From positions 368 to 64,012 of the forward strand of contig NZ_LMJL01000010.1 of NCBI RefSeq assembly GCF_001429295.1: a stretch of 63,645 nt of DNA, given 5' to 3'. Under the pieces are notes generated by a model, which was not told the origin of the DNA, ran no database searches, and saw nothing but the letters and a program-made list of their open reading frames with translations. A program made the translations under genes and the position numbers. Below are positions 54,872 to 63,645 of the stretch, piece by piece (position 1 is the stretch's first letter; the number at the start of each line of letters is the position of its first letter). Origin of the DNA: Flavobacterium sp. Root935. GTDB taxonomy: Bacteria > Bacteroidota > Bacteroidia > Flavobacteriales > Flavobacteriaceae.

Positions 54872-57800
54872 TTATTCTTCTAAACGAATGTCTAGTCCTA
54901 GACCTTTCAATTCGTGCATCAATACATTGAATGATTCTGGTAAACCTGGTTCTGGCATAGATTCTCCTTTAACGATAGCCTCGTAAGTTTTAGCTCTACC
55001 AATAACGTCATCAGACTTAACAGTTAAGATCTCACGTAATGTGCTTGAAGCTCCATAAGCCTCAAGTGCCCAAACCTCCATCTCTCCAAAACGCTGACCT
55101 CCAAATTGAGCCTTACCTCCAAGTGGCTGCTGCGTAATCAATGAGTATGGTCCGATAGAACGTGCGTGCATCTTATCATCAACCATGTGTCCTAATTTAA
55201 GCATGTAAATTACACCCACAGTTGCTTTTTGTGCAAAACGCTCTCCAGTTCCACCATCATAAAGGTATGTATGTCCAAAACGTGGTACGTTAGCCTCATC
55301 AGTCAAAGCATTGATTTCGTCAAGAGAAGCACCGTCAAAAATTGGAGTAGCAAATTTTCTACCCAAGTTCATACCAGCCCATCCAAGAACAGTTTCATAA
55401 ATCTGACCAATGTTCATACGTGAAGGTACCCCAAGTGGATTCAATACGATATCTACTGGTGTTCCATCTTCTAAGAAAGGCATATCTTCATGACGAACGA
55501 TTCTAGCAACAATACCTTTGTTACCGTGACGACCTGCCATTTTATCCCCTACTTTCAATTTACGTTTCTTAGCAATATAAATCTTAGCTAATTTCAAGAT
55601 TCCAGATGGTAATTCATCTCCAACTGTAATAGTGAATTTTTCTCTTCTTAAAGATCCTTGTAAGTCGTTCAGCTTAATTTTATAGTTATGAATTAAATCA
55701 TTAACCATTTTATTTGTAGCGTCATCAGCAACCCATTGGCCTTTGCTTAAGTGAGCAAAATCTTCTACTGCGTAAAGCATTTTTTGAGTATATTTTTTAC
55801 CTTTTGGTAAAACTTCTTCACCCAAATCATTCATTACACCTTGAGATGTTTTTCCGTTAACAATCAAGAATAATTTTTCAACTAATCTGTCTTTTAATTC
55901 AACAAATTTAGTTTCAAACTCCATTTCTAAAGCGCCTAAAGCATCTTTATCTTGAGTACGTTTACGTTTATCTTTTACGGCTCTTGCAAATAATTTTTTG
56001 TCAAGAACTACACCATGTAAAGATGGAGAAGCTTTTAATGAAGCATCTTTTACATCACCTGCTTTATCCCCGAAGATTGCACGAAGCAATTTCTCCTCTG
56101 GAGTAGGATCTGATTCTCCTTTTGGTGTAATTTTTCCGATAAGAATGTCGCCAGGTTTAACCTCTGCTCCAATTCTAATCATACCGTTTTCATCTAAATC
56201 TTTAGTAGCTTCTTCAGAAACGTTAGGAATATCGTTTGTTAACTCTTCGTTTCCTAACTTAGTATCTCTAACCTCTAATGAATAATCATCAACGTGGATA
56301 GAAGTAAAAATATCATCACGAACTACTTTTTCAGAAATTACAATCGCATCCTCGAAGTTATACCCTTTCCATGGCATGAACGCAACTTTTAAGTTTCTAC
56401 CTAAAGCTAATTCACCATTTTGAGTAGCATATCCTTCAGACAATACTTGCCCAGGAACAACTCTATCACCTTTTCTTACGATAGGTTTCAAGTTGATACT
56501 TGTACCTTGATTGGTTTTTCTAAATTTAATTAAGTTGTAAGTTTTCTCATCAGCATCAAAACTAACCATTCTCTCATCTTCAGTACGATCGTATTTAATA
56601 GTAATGATATTAGCATCAACATACTCAACAGTACCATGCCCTTCAGCATTGATTAATACTCTTGAATCTGAAGCTACTTGACGCTCTAAACCTGTACCAA
56701 CAATCGGCGCTTCAGGACGGATCAAAGGAACTGCCTGACGCATCATGTTTGATCCCATCAACGCACGGTTAGCATCATCATGCTCCAAGAAAGGAATTAA
56801 AGATGCAGAAATCGATGCAATTTGGTTAGGAGCAACGTCTGTATAATGTACTGATGTTGGTTCAACAACTGGGAAGTCACCTTCCTCACGAGCAATAACA
56901 TTGCTAGCAGTAATTTTACCAGAAGCATCCATTTCAATGTTTGCCTGAGCAATCATTTTTCCTTCTTCTTCTTCAGCACTTAAATAAATAGGTGTACTTT
57001 CTAAATCAACTACACCATCAGTAACTTTACGGTAAGGAGTCTCAATGAATCCCATTCCGTTTACTTTTGCATAAACACCAAGAGATGAAATCAAACCAAT
57101 GTTTGGTCCCTCAGGAGTTTCAATCGGACATAAACGACCATAGTGAGTATAGTGAACGTCACGAACCTCGAAACCAGCTCTCTCTCTCGAAAGTCCACCT
57201 GGTCCAAGTGCAGAAAGTCTTCTTTTGTGTGTAATCTCAGCTAATGGATTCGTTTGATCCATAAATTGAGATAACTGGTTAGTACCAAAGAAAGAGTTGA
57301 TAACTGATGATAATGTTTTAGCATTAATCAAATCAATTGGTGTAAACACCTCGTTATCTCTAACGTTCATTCTCTCACGAATAGTTCTAGCCATACGTGC
57401 TAAACCTACACCGAATTGTTGAGACAATTGTTCACCAACTGTTCTAACACGACGGTTTGATAAGTGATCGATATCATCAATCTCTGCTTTAGAGTTAATT
57501 AATTCGATCAAATATTTTACGATTGTAATGATATCTTCTTTAGTAAGCACTTGCTTATCCATTGGGATATCTAAATCTAATTTTTTGTTCATTCTGTAAC
57601 GACCTACTTCACCTAAGTTGTAACGTTGGTCAGAGAAGAACAATTTATCTATAATACCACGAGCAGTTTCCTCATCAGGCGGTTCAGCGTTACGCAACTG
57701 ACGGTAAATGTGCTCTACAGCTTCTTTTTCAGAGTTTGTTGGATCTTTTTGTAACGTATTGTGGATAATAGCATAATCTGCTTGGTTATTGTCCTCCTTG

Positions 57801-58684
57801 TGTAACAAGATAGATTTAACGTTAGAATCGATGATCTCTTCTACATTATCTTTGTCGATAATAGTATCACGATCAAGGATGATTTCATTACGTTCGATAG
57901 AAACTACCTCTCCAGTATCTTCATCAACGAAATCCTCGTGCCATGTATTCAAAACACGCGCAGCAAGTCTTCTTCCAATATATTTTTTAATTCCTGTTTT
58001 AGAAACTTTAATTTCTTCAGCTAAGTCGAAAATTTCAAGGATATCCTTATCTCTTTCGAATCCAATTGCACGGAATAAAGTTGTTACAGGTAATTTTTTC
58101 TTTCTATCGATATAAGCGTACATTACACTATTGATATCTGTAGAAAATTCTATCCAAGAACCTTTAAAAGGAATTACTCTGGCAGAATATAGTTTTGTTC
58201 CATTTGCATGGAATGATTGTCCAAAGAAAACCCCAGGAGAACGGTGTAATTGAGATACTACTACACGCTCGGCACCATTAATAACAAAGGTACCACTTGG
58301 AGTCATATAAGGAATTGTACCTAGATAAACATCTTGTACAATTGTTTCAAAATCTTCGTGTTCTGGATCTGTACAGTATAGTTTCAACCTAGCTTTTAAA
58401 GGCACACTATAAGTAAGACCTCTCTCTATACATTCTTGAATTGTATAACGTGGTGGATCAACAAAATAATCTAGGAACTCCAATACAAAGTTGTTTCTTG
58501 TATCTGTGATTGGAAAGTTTTCCATGAAGGTGTTGTATAACCCTTCGTTGCCTCTTTCGTCAGATTTCGTTTCTAATTGAAAGAAATCTTTAAAAGATTT
58601 AACCTGAACATCTAAGAAATCTGGATAGTCAGGAATATTTTTTGTAGAGGCAAAATTCAATCTTTCAGTCTGATTTGTTATCAT
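54872..58684 (-). CDS. rpoB: RNA polymerase beta subunit
   Basis: 1270 residues with the family landmarks: the rifampicin-binding region [47 protein letters not shown], the KNFED-like [13 protein letters not shown], and the C-terminal [24 protein letters not shown]. The start is ATG 58684 (MITNQTERL); a TTG immediately upstream is less likely. The rifampicin-pocket residues look like the sensitive form as far as I can read. It is preceded by a long spacer with a strong hairpin after rplL. Confidence 0.98.
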   Translation of the reverse strand: MITNQTERLNFASTKNIPDYPDFLDVQVKSFKDFFQLETKSDERGNEGLYNTFMENFPITDTRNNFVLEFLDYFVDPPRYTIQECIERGLTYSVPLKARLKLYCTDPEHEDFETIVQDVYLGTIPYMTPSGTFVINGAERVVVSQLHRSPGVFFGQSFHANGTKLYSARVIPFKGSWIEFSTDINSVMYAYIDRKKKLPVTTLFRAIGFERDKDILEIFDLAEEIKVSKTGIKKYIGRRLAARVLNTWHEDFVDEDTGEVVSIERNEIILDRDTIIDKDNVEEIIDSNVKSILLHKEDNNQADYAIIHNTLQKDPTNSEKEAVEHIYRQLRNAEPPDEETARGIIDKLFFSDQRYNLGEVGRYRMNKKLDLDIPMDKQVLTKEDIITIVKYLIELINSKAEIDDIDHLSNRRVRTVGEQLSQQFGVGLARMARTIRERMNVRDNEVFTPIDLINAKTLSSVINSFFGTNQLSQFMDQTNPLAEITHKRRLSALGPGGLSRERAGFEVRDVHYTHYGRLCPIETPEGPNIGLISSLGVYAKVNGMGFIETPYRKVTDGVVDLESTPIYLSAEEEEGKMIAQANIEMDASGKITASNVIAREEGDFPVVEPTSVHYTDVAPNQIASISASLIPFLEHDDANRALMGSNMMRQAVPLIRPEAPIVGTGLERQVASDSRVLINAEGHGTVEYVDANIITIKYDRTEDERMVSFDADEKTYNLIKFRKTNQGTSINLKPIVRKGDRVVPGQVLSEGYATQNGELALGRNLKVAFMPWKGYNFEDAIVISEKVVRDDIFTSIHVDDYSLEVRDTKLGNEELTNDIPNVSEEATKDLDENGMIRIGAEVKPGDILIGKITPKGESDPTPEEKLLRAIFGDKAGDVKDASLKASPSLHGVVLDKKLFARAVKDKRKRTQDKDALGALEMEFETKFVELKDRLVEKLFLIVNGKTSQGVMNDLGEEVLPKGKKYTQKMLYAVEDFAHLSKGQWVADDATNKMVNDLIHNYKIKLNDLQGSLRREKFTITVGDELPSGILKLAKIYIAKKRKLKVGDKMAGRHGNKGIVARIVRHEDMPFLEDGTPVDIVLNPLGVPSRMNIGQIYETVLGWAGMNLGRKFATPIFDGASLDEINALTDEANVPRFGHTYLYDGGTGERFAQKATVGVIYMLKLGHMVDDKMHARSIGPYSLITQQPLGGKAQFGGQRFGEMEVWALEAYGASSTLREILTVKSDDVIGRAKTYEAIVKGESMPEPGLPESFNVLMHELKGLGLDIRLEE

Positions 58685-58889
58685 CAATGGACAAAATTTT
58701 GATTAAAAAAAAGTAATTTTTTGTGTAAACACACACTGTTTAATCTATACTTTCTTATTATAATCAATACATCTTTAAAAATAAACTGTAAAAAAGAGTT
58801 CAATTTTTTGTCTTCGTATTGATCAAAAACTTTTTCGTATTTTAAACTATTTGATAATAAAACTTGATCTATTTTATTATACGAAAAAT

Positions 58890-58928
58890 GGTTTAGACCC
58901 TTGGATGATTCCATCCAAGGTCTAAACC
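58890..58928 (-). terminator. strong hairpin between rplL and rpoB, possible attenuator
   Basis: The arms GGTTTAGACCCTTGGATG (58890-58907) and CATCCAAGGTCTAAACC (58912-58928) pair over 17 bp with one bulge. On the minus strand it follows rplL by about 20 bp and is followed by ATTTTTCG. It probably lowers, rather than stops, transcription into rpoB. Confidence 0.6.
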
Positions 58929-58948
58929 TAGTTCTAAACTGCGTTTTG

Positions 58949-59320
58949 TTATTTTAACTCAACAACAGCTCCAGCTTCTTCTAATGCTTTTTTAAGACCT
59001 TCAGCCTCTTCTTTAGAAACACCTTCTTTAACGTTACTTGGAGCACCGTCAACTACATCTTTAGCTTCTTTAAGACCTAAACCTGTAAGTTCTTTAACTA
59101 ATTTTACAACAGCTAATTTAGAAGCTCCAGCTTCTTTTAATACAACTGTAAATTCAGTTTGTGCTTCTTCAGCAGCACCTTCTCCACCACCAGCAGCAAC
59201 TACTACAGCTGCAGCAGCAGGCTCGATACCATACTCGTCTTTTAATATTGTTGCTAATTCGTTAACTTCTTTAACTGTTAAGTTAACTAATTGTTCTGCG
59301 AATTGTTTCAAATCTGCCAT
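58949..59320 (-). CDS. rplL: ribosomal protein bL12 (L7/L12)
   Basis: 123 residues: N-terminal dimerisation region ([20 protein letters not shown]), Ala/Gly-rich hinge ([18 protein letters not shown]) and the C-terminal factor-binding domain ([38 protein letters not shown]). Acidic stalk protein that recruits translation GTPases. Follows rplJ after an 89-bp gap containing a perfect hairpin TGTAAGAGAA/TTCTCTTACA (59382-59402). Confidence 0.98.
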   Translation of the reverse strand: MADLKQFAEQLVNLTVKEVNELATILKDEYGIEPAAAAVVVAAGGGEGAAEEAQTEFTVVLKEAGASKLAVVKLVKELTGLGLKEAKDVVDGAPSNVKEGVSKEEAEGLKKALEEAGAVVELK

Positions 59321-59409
59321 TTTTTCTATCGTTTAAAATGATTTGTAAAATTATATTTTGTTTATTGTGCGCTATTTAAGCTGTAAGAGAAATTCTCTTA
59401 CAATAATTA

Positions 59410-59913
59410 TTATGCTTCAGCTTCTTCTTCGCTACCAGCGAATTTGTTTTGTAAAGCAGAAATAATTCTTTGAGCTGGAGATTGTAACAATCCAATAAGC
59501 TCTCCAAGAAGTTCTTCTTTAGATTTAATAGTTGCTAATGCATCTAATTGATTATCTCCAATATAAACTTCATTATTGATGAAAGCACCTTTTAAAACTG
59601 GTTTATCAGATTTCTTACGGAAATCTTTGATGATTTTTCCAGGAGCATTAGCTACATCAGAAATGAATATAGCACTATTACCAGTCAATACTGAAGGTAA
59701 ATCACCATAATCATTAGCAGAAGCTTCCATTGCTTTTGCAAGCAAAGTGTTCTTAACAACTTCTAATTTGATTCCTGCTTTAAAACAAGCTCTACGTAAG
59801 TTTGAAGTTGTTTCTGCGTTTAATCCAGAAATATCAGATACATAAATGATATTTGTACCAGCTAACTGCGCAGTTAAATTTTCAATCGCGATTGATTTTT
59901 CTTCTCTAGTCAT
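59410..59913 (-). CDS. rplJ: ribosomal protein uL10
   Basis: 167 residues, normal for L10: N-terminal rRNA-binding domain (MTREEKSIAIENLTAQLAGTNIIYVSDISGLNA, LRRACFKAGIKLEVVKNTLLAKAM) and C-terminal helix that carries the L7/L12 dimers. It lies 22 bp after rplA, in the usual order rplK-rplA-rplJ-rplL. Confidence 0.97.
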   Translation of the reverse strand: MTREEKSIAIENLTAQLAGTNIIYVSDISGLNAETTSNLRRACFKAGIKLEVVKNTLLAKAMEASANDYGDLPSVLTGNSAIFISDVANAPGKIIKDFRKKSDKPVLKGAFINNEVYIGDNQLDALATIKSKEELLGELIGLLQSPAQRIISALQNKFAGSEEEAEA

Positions 59914-59935
59914 ACTAAAAATTTTTAACTACCAA

Positions 59936-60625
59936 TTATACTGCTTTAGGATCCAATGCAATAGCTGGACTCATAGTGCTTGTAAGGTGAATACCTTTAA
60001 TGTATGTACCTTTAGCAGCAGTTGGTTTAAGTTTTATTAATGTTTGAATAATTTCGTGTGCGTTGTCAACAATTTGCTCAGCTCCAAAAGAAACTTTACC
60101 AATTCCTGCGTGAACGATACCAGTTTTGTCAACTTTAAAGTCAATTTTACCAGCTTTAACCTCTTGAACAGCTTTAGCAACATCCATAGTTACTGTACCT
60201 GTTTTAGGGTTTGGCATTAAACCTCTAGGTCCTAAAATACGACCTAATGGACCTAATTTACCCATAACAGCAGGCATAGTAATGATCACATCAACATCTG
60301 TCCAACCGTCTTTAATTTTTTGTAAATAATCGTCAAGACCTACATAATCAGCCCCAGCTTCTTTAGCTTCCGCTTCTTTATCTGGAGTAACCAATGCTAA
60401 TACTTTAACGTCTTTACCTGTTCCGTGAGGTAATGTAACCACACCTCTAACCATTTGATTCGCTTTTCTTGGATCTACACCCAAACGAACTGCGATATCA
60501 ACAGACTCATCAAATTTTGCAGAAGCAACTACTTTTATTAATGCAGCTGCATCTTTAAGAGAATATAGTTTGTTCTTTTCAATTTTTGAAGCAGCCTCTT
60601 TTTGCTTTTTTGTTAATTTTGCCAT
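59936..60625 (-). CDS. rplA: ribosomal protein uL1
   Basis: 229 residues with the L1 signatures [33 protein letters not shown] and [18 protein letters not shown], binding 23S rRNA at the mobile L1 stalk. In many bacteria L1 also represses its own operon by binding the rplK leader mRNA; a fitting RNA structure is present before rplK here (61088-61135). Lies 13 bp after rplK. Confidence 0.97.
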   Translation of the reverse strand: MAKLTKKQKEAASKIEKNKLYSLKDAAALIKVVASAKFDESVDIAVRLGVDPRKANQMVRGVVTLPHGTGKDVKVLALVTPDKEAEAKEAGADYVGLDDYLQKIKDGWTDVDVIITMPAVMGKLGPLGRILGPRGLMPNPKTGTVTMDVAKAVQEVKAGKIDFKVDKTGIVHAGIGKVSFGAEQIVDNAHEIIQTLIKLKPTAAKGTYIKGIHLTSTMSPAIALDPKAV

Positions 60626-60638
60626 GTCTTTTTCTTAA

Positions 60639-61076
60639 TTAAAAAGGAGCGTCTCCTGATACAGTTATACCCATAGATCTAGCTGTTCCAGCAACCATAC
60701 TCATTGCAGCTTCCACAGTGAAAGCATTTAAGTCTGGCATTTTGTCTTCAGCAATAGTTCTAATTTGTTCCCAAGTAACGCTAGCTACTTTTTTACGATT
60801 AGGCTCACCAGAACCAGATTTTAGCTTTGCAGCTTCCATTAACTGAACCGCTGCTGGAGGAGTCTTAACAACAAAATCAAATGATTTGTCTTTGTACACA
60901 GTGATTTGCACTGGACAAATTTTGCCAGGTTTATCTTGAGTTCTAGCATTAAATTGCTTACAAAACTCCATGATATTAACCCCAGCAGCTCCTAAAGCAG
61001 GTCCAACCGGTGGCGACGGGTTCGCAGCACCTCCCTTAACTTGTAGTTTAACTACCTTACTAATTTCTTTAGCCAT
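60639..61076 (-). CDS. rplK: ribosomal protein uL11
   Basis: 145 residues. L11 signatures: [22 protein letters not shown] (N-terminal, Pro-rich), [13 protein letters not shown] and the rRNA-binding C-terminal half with [25 protein letters not shown]. The start MAKEISKVV was chosen; the nine upstream in-frame codons lie inside the leader hairpin region and do not match the family. Confidence 0.97.
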   Translation of the reverse strand: MAKEISKVVKLQVKGGAANPSPPVGPALGAAGVNIMEFCKQFNARTQDKPGKICPVQITVYKDKSFDFVVKTPPAAVQLMEAAKLKSGSGEPNRKKVASVTWEQIRTIAEDKMPDLNAFTVEAAMSMVAGTARSMGITVSGDAPF

Positions 61077-61087
61077 TTTTAAAAAAT

Positions 61088-61135
61088 TTAACACTGTAAT
61101 CAATGGAAGCGATTACAATGGTTATTATAGTGTAA
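61088..61135 (-). promoter_or_regulatory. candidate L1-binding mRNA leader of rplK
   Basis: Two stacked stems, AGTG/CACT (outer, extended by TTA/TAA) and GTAATC/GATTAC (inner), are separated by a 12-nt bulge on one side only. The structure ends 11 bp before the rplK start. A stem with a one-sided internal loop in front of rplK is what is expected of an L1 autoregulatory site. Not tested. Confidence 0.45.
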
Positions 61136-61142
61136 CAAAAAA

Positions 61143-61694
61143 TTATACTTTTTCTACTTGCATAAAGCTTAATTCTAATGGTGTTTTTCTTCCGAAAATC
61201 TTAACCATAACCTCAAGTTTACGCTTCTCTTCATTGATTTTTTCAACAGAACCATTAAATCCGTTAAAAGGACCATCAATAACCTTAACAGTCTCGCCAA
61301 CACTAAATGGTATAGATCTTGTATCTGTATTTACAGCCAATTCATCTACCTTACCTAACATACGGTTAACTTCAGAAAGTCTCAAAGGAACAGGTTCCCC
61401 GCCTTTAGTCTCTCCTAAAAAACCAATAACACTAGTAATTGACTTAATAATATGAGGTATCTCACCAACCAAGTTGGCTTCGATCATAACATATCCAGGA
61501 AAATAAACTTTATCCTTAGACATTTTCTTTCCCTCTTTTACAGTAACTACTTTTTCTGTAGGCACTAAAACCTGGGAAACATAATCACCCATACCTAATC
61601 TGGCAATTTCAGTTTCGATATAAGCTTTGACTTTGTTTTCTTGTCCGCTTACAGCTCTAACTACATACCATTTTTTCACATTATTATCTGCCAT
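61143..61694 (-). CDS. nusG: transcription termination/antitermination factor NusG
   Basis: 183 residues: NGN domain (KKWYVVRAVSGQENKVKAYIE, FPGYVMIEANL, VIGFLGE) and C-terminal KOW domain (SVGETVKVIDGPFNGFNGSVEKINEEKRKLEVMVKIFGR). Associates with RNA polymerase and links it to Rho or the ribosome. ATG 61694 is preferred to the GTG directly before it. 10 bp after secE. Confidence 0.97.
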   Translation of the reverse strand: MADNNVKKWYVVRAVSGQENKVKAYIETEIARLGMGDYVSQVLVPTEKVVTVKEGKKMSKDKVYFPGYVMIEANLVGEIPHIIKSITSVIGFLGETKGGEPVPLRLSEVNRMLGKVDELAVNTDTRSIPFSVGETVKVIDGPFNGFNGSVEKINEEKRKLEVMVKIFGRKTPLELSFMQVEKV

Positions 61695-61704
61695 CACAAA
61701 AAAA

Positions 61705-61902
61705 TTATCCTTTTAACCAGTTAAAAAATCCAGCCAAAGCTTTTGCAAAAAATTCATCTACTCCCCATGTTGCCAAAGCGAATAATATAGAAAATACAGC
61801 CACAACAATTGTCAATTTTTGAACTTCGGCCCAAGCTGGCCAAGTAACATTTGACTTTAACTCTTCGAAAGCCTCTGATAAATAATTAGTAACTTTTGTC
61901 AT
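61705..61902 (-). CDS. secE: preprotein translocase subunit SecE
   Basis: 65 residues with the SecE layout: amphipathic N-terminal helix (YLSEAFEELKSNVTWPAWAEVQKLT, containing the conserved WP) and one transmembrane helix (IVVAVFSILFALATWGVDEFF). Single-helix form as in most bacteria outside enterics. Lies between tRNA-Trp and nusG. Confidence 0.95.
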   Translation of the reverse strand: MTKVTNYLSEAFEELKSNVTWPAWAEVQKLTIVVAVFSILFALATWGVDEFFAKALAGFFNWLKG

Positions 61903-61921
61903 TTGATATATTTTTTTATTG

Positions 61922-61992
61922 CACGGGCGGAGGGATTCGAACCCCCATCAACGGTTTTGGAGACCGCTATTCTACCCTTGAACTACGCCCGT
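61922..61992 (-). tRNA. trnW: tRNA-Trp (anticodon CCA)
   Basis: 71-nt cloverleaf on the minus strand: acceptor ACGGGCG/CGCCCGT, anticodon stem CGGT/ACCG with loop CTCCAAA giving anticodon CCA, T-arm GGGGG-TTCGAAT-CCCTC. The 3' CCA is not encoded. It sits between tuf and secE, the standard bacterial place. Confidence 0.95.
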
Positions 61993-61996
61993 AATT

Positions 61997-62036
61997 AAAA
62001 GCCAGTGACCTCATTTAAGAAAGTCAACTGGCTTTT
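61997..62036 (-). terminator. hairpin after tuf
   Basis: Arms AAAAGCCAGTGAC and GTCAACTGGCTTTT (one bulge) lie between the tuf stop and tRNA-Trp on the minus strand; may partly terminate tuf transcripts. Confidence 0.65.
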
Positions 62037-62051
62037 TAATATTTATAGAAA

Positions 62052-63239
62052 TTATTCTAAAATTTCAGTAACCTGACCAGCACCTACTGTTCTACCACCT
62101 TCACGGATAGCAAAACGTAAACCTACGTTCATTGCGATTGGGCTTAATAAAGCAACCTCAATTGTCAAGTTATCACCTGGCATTACCATCTCTACACCTG
62201 CTGGTAAAGAAATAACTCCTGTTACGTCAGTTGTACGTACGTAGAACTGTGGACGGTAGTTATTGTGGAATGGAGTGTGACGTCCACCTTCTTCTTTTTT
62301 CAAGATATAAACCTCAGCTTTGAATTTAGCGTGTGGTTTTACTGAACCTGGCTTAATAATAACCATACCTCTTTTGATATCAGCTTTATCAATACCTCTT
62401 AACAATAAACCTACGTTATCTCCAGCTTCTCCTCTGTCAAGGATTTTACGGAACATCTCAACTCCTGTAATAGTAGAAGTTAATTTTTCAGCTCCCATAC
62501 CAATGATTTCAACAGGATCTCCTGTATTAGCAATACCAGTTTCGATACGACCTGTAGCAACAGTTCCACGACCTGTAATTGTAAATACGTCCTCTACTGG
62601 CATCAAGAATGGTTTAGCTACGTCACGTACTGGCTCTTCGATCCAAGCATCAACAGCATCCATCAATTCTAAAATTTTAGGAACCCATGCAGCATCATTA
62701 TTCAATCCTCCTAAAGCAGAACCTTGAATAACTGGACCATTATCTCCATCATATTCGTAGAAAGATAATAAATCTCTAATTTCCATCTCAACAAGCTCTA
62801 ACAACTCAGCATCATCAACCATATCCACTTTGTTCATGAAAACAACGATTCTTGGAATACCAACCTGACGACCTAAAAGGATGTGCTCACGAGTTTGTGG
62901 CATTGGACCATCTGTAGCAGCAACTACTAAGATAGCTCCGTCCATTTGAGCTGCTCCAGTAACCATGTTCTTTACGTAATCCGCGTGACCTGGACAGTCA
63001 ACGTGAGCGTAGTGACGGTTAGCTGTTTCATACTCTACGTGTGATGTATTAATAGTAATACCTCTTTCTTTCTCCTCTGGAGCGTTATCGATTTGATCAA
63101 ACGATTTTGCTTGACAGTAACCAGCATCTGACAATACTTTAGTAATTGCAGCAGTTAATGTAGTTTTTCCGTGATCCACGTGTCCAATTGTACCTATGTT
63201 TAAGTGCGGTTTGGAACGATTAAAATTCTCCTTTGCCAT
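62052..63239 (-). CDS. tuf: elongation factor Tu
   Basis: 395 residues. GTP-binding motifs [27 protein letters not shown] and NKVDMVDD, switch [14 protein letters not shown] and the beta-barrel domains are all typical. It delivers aminoacyl-tRNA to the ribosome. Preceded by tRNA-Thr and followed by tRNA-Trp-secE-nusG, the conserved tufB-type setting. Confidence 0.98.
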   Translation of the reverse strand: MAKENFNRSKPHLNIGTIGHVDHGKTTLTAAITKVLSDAGYCQAKSFDQIDNAPEEKERGITINTSHVEYETANRHYAHVDCPGHADYVKNMVTGAAQMDGAILVVAATDGPMPQTREHILLGRQVGIPRIVVFMNKVDMVDDAELLELVEMEIRDLLSFYEYDGDNGPVIQGSALGGLNNDAAWVPKILELMDAVDAWIEEPVRDVAKPFLMPVEDVFTITGRGTVATGRIETGIANTGDPVEIIGMGAEKLTSTITGVEMFRKILDRGEAGDNVGLLLRGIDKADIKRGMVIIKPGSVKPHAKFKAEVYILKKEEGGRHTPFHNNYRPQFYVRTTDVTGVISLPAGVEMVMPGDNLTIEVALLSPIAMNVGLRFAIREGGRTVGAGQVTEILE

Positions 63240-63294
63240 TTTACTTAATTTTTAATCTTAGTTATATATTAATTTTCAATTTCCTACTTACTTG

Positions 63295-63366
63295 AGCCAA
63301 TGTCGGGATTTGAACCCGAGACCTCTTCCTTACCAAGGAAGCACTCTACCCCTGAGCTACACCGGC
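63295..63366 (-). tRNA. trnT: tRNA-Thr (anticodon GGT)
   Basis: 72-nt cloverleaf: acceptor GCCGGTG/CATTGGC, D-arm GCTCAGGGGTAGAGT, anticodon stem CTTCC/GGAAG with loop TTGGTAA giving GGT, T-arm CGGGTTCAAATCCCG. Directly upstream of tuf. Confidence 0.95.
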
Positions 63367-63447
63367 AGAGAGTTCTGATTTTAGATTTCCGAATTTAGAT
63401 TTCAGATTTTCAAAATCTAAAACCCAAAATCTCACCTTCTTTTTTTG

Positions 63448-63528
63448 TGGGGAGAGCAGGATTCGAACCTGCGAAGTTCACACAGCAGATTTACAGTCTG
63501 CCCTCGTTGGCCGCTTGAGTATCTCCCC
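63448..63528 (-). tRNA. trnY: tRNA-Tyr (anticodon GTA)
   Basis: 81-nt cloverleaf with a long variable arm, as expected for bacterial tRNA-Tyr: acceptor GGGGAGA/TCTCCCC, anticodon stem CAGA/TCTG with loop CTGTAAA giving GTA, T-arm GCAGGTTCGAATCCTGC. Confidence 0.95.
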
Positions 63529-63589
63529 TAATTTTTTAATTCCATTATTTTAAGAACGAATTTCAAATCGCATTTGAAACTTTTTTTTG

Positions 63590-63645
63590 AGCCGATAGAG
63601 GGACTCGAACCCACGACCTGCTGATTACAAATCAGCTGCTCTAGC
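63590..63645 (-). tRNA. trnT: tRNA-Thr (anticodon TGT), cut by the window edge
   Basis: The 3' 56 nt of a tRNA are visible: anticodon stem GCTGA/TCAGC with loop TTTGTAA giving TGT, T-arm GTGGGTTCGAGTCCC-type, acceptor TATCGGC plus discriminator T. The 5' end lies beyond the window. Confidence 0.9.

Noticed and set aside
58684..58914. 76-codon minus-strand open frame between rplL and rpoB
   Set aside because: It runs through the attenuator-like hairpin and ends at the rpoB start, has no recognisable motif and looks like A/T-rich leader read as protein.

Overview
The window is chromosomal DNA from a low-GC member of the Bacteroidota, most likely a Flavobacterium of the F. johnsoniae type. The evidence is the gene content (BBP2-type porin, SurA-like foldase, paired aconitases, DUF3467 after rpoC), start codons that mostly lack a Shine-Dalgarno sequence, -7 boxes of the form TAnnTTTG, and many short palindromic repeats between genes. 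Genus and species are inferred, since no database search was possible.

Layout. Positions 1-590 are gene-free and repeat-rich. 590-8354 holds a luciferase-like flavin oxidoreductase, a DUF2975/HTH pair with a striking twin operator, an ABC ATPase with a giant ABC-permease/M1-peptidase fusion, and a secreted polysaccharide deacetylase. 8511-19862 is a complete Kdp potassium-uptake locus: sigma54-type response regulator, small conserved gene, two single-helix micropeptides (the second is KdpF), kdpA, kdpB, kdpC, a porin, a truncated KdpD sensor and a separate histidine kinase. Its gaps are filled with different palindromic repeats, and one repeat appears to lie in frame inside kdpB. 20039-20800 is a PAP2 phosphatase.

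20961-28949 is the most interesting block. A LexA-like self-cleaving regulator is divergent from an apparent operon of dinB, a dnaE2-like polymerase, a DEDDh exonuclease/GIY-YIG fusion, an exonuclease III family AP endonuclease and an AlkB dioxygenase. It looks like a self-contained DNA-damage mutasome with its own proofreading-type nuclease and base-repair enzymes.

29106-37627 is mixed: DUF1810, small membrane proteins, an amino-acid permease, an SDR, a methyltransferase, a histidine kinase with an overlapping single-domain receiver, and a LysM/NlpC peptidoglycan hydrolase. 37975-46018 carries aconitase (mitochondrial type), AcnB, a MoxR ATPase and a SurA-like isomerase, all on the minus strand. 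46517-49694 has a secreted alpha-amylase resembling the Thermococcales type, and prfC. 49984-63645 (minus strand) is the conserved tRNA-tuf-tRNA-Trp-secE-nusG-rplKAJL-rpoBC-DUF3467 block, with candidate RNA control elements before rplK and between rplL and rpoB.

Limits: all functions come from reading motifs by eye. Promoters and operators are pattern matches only.
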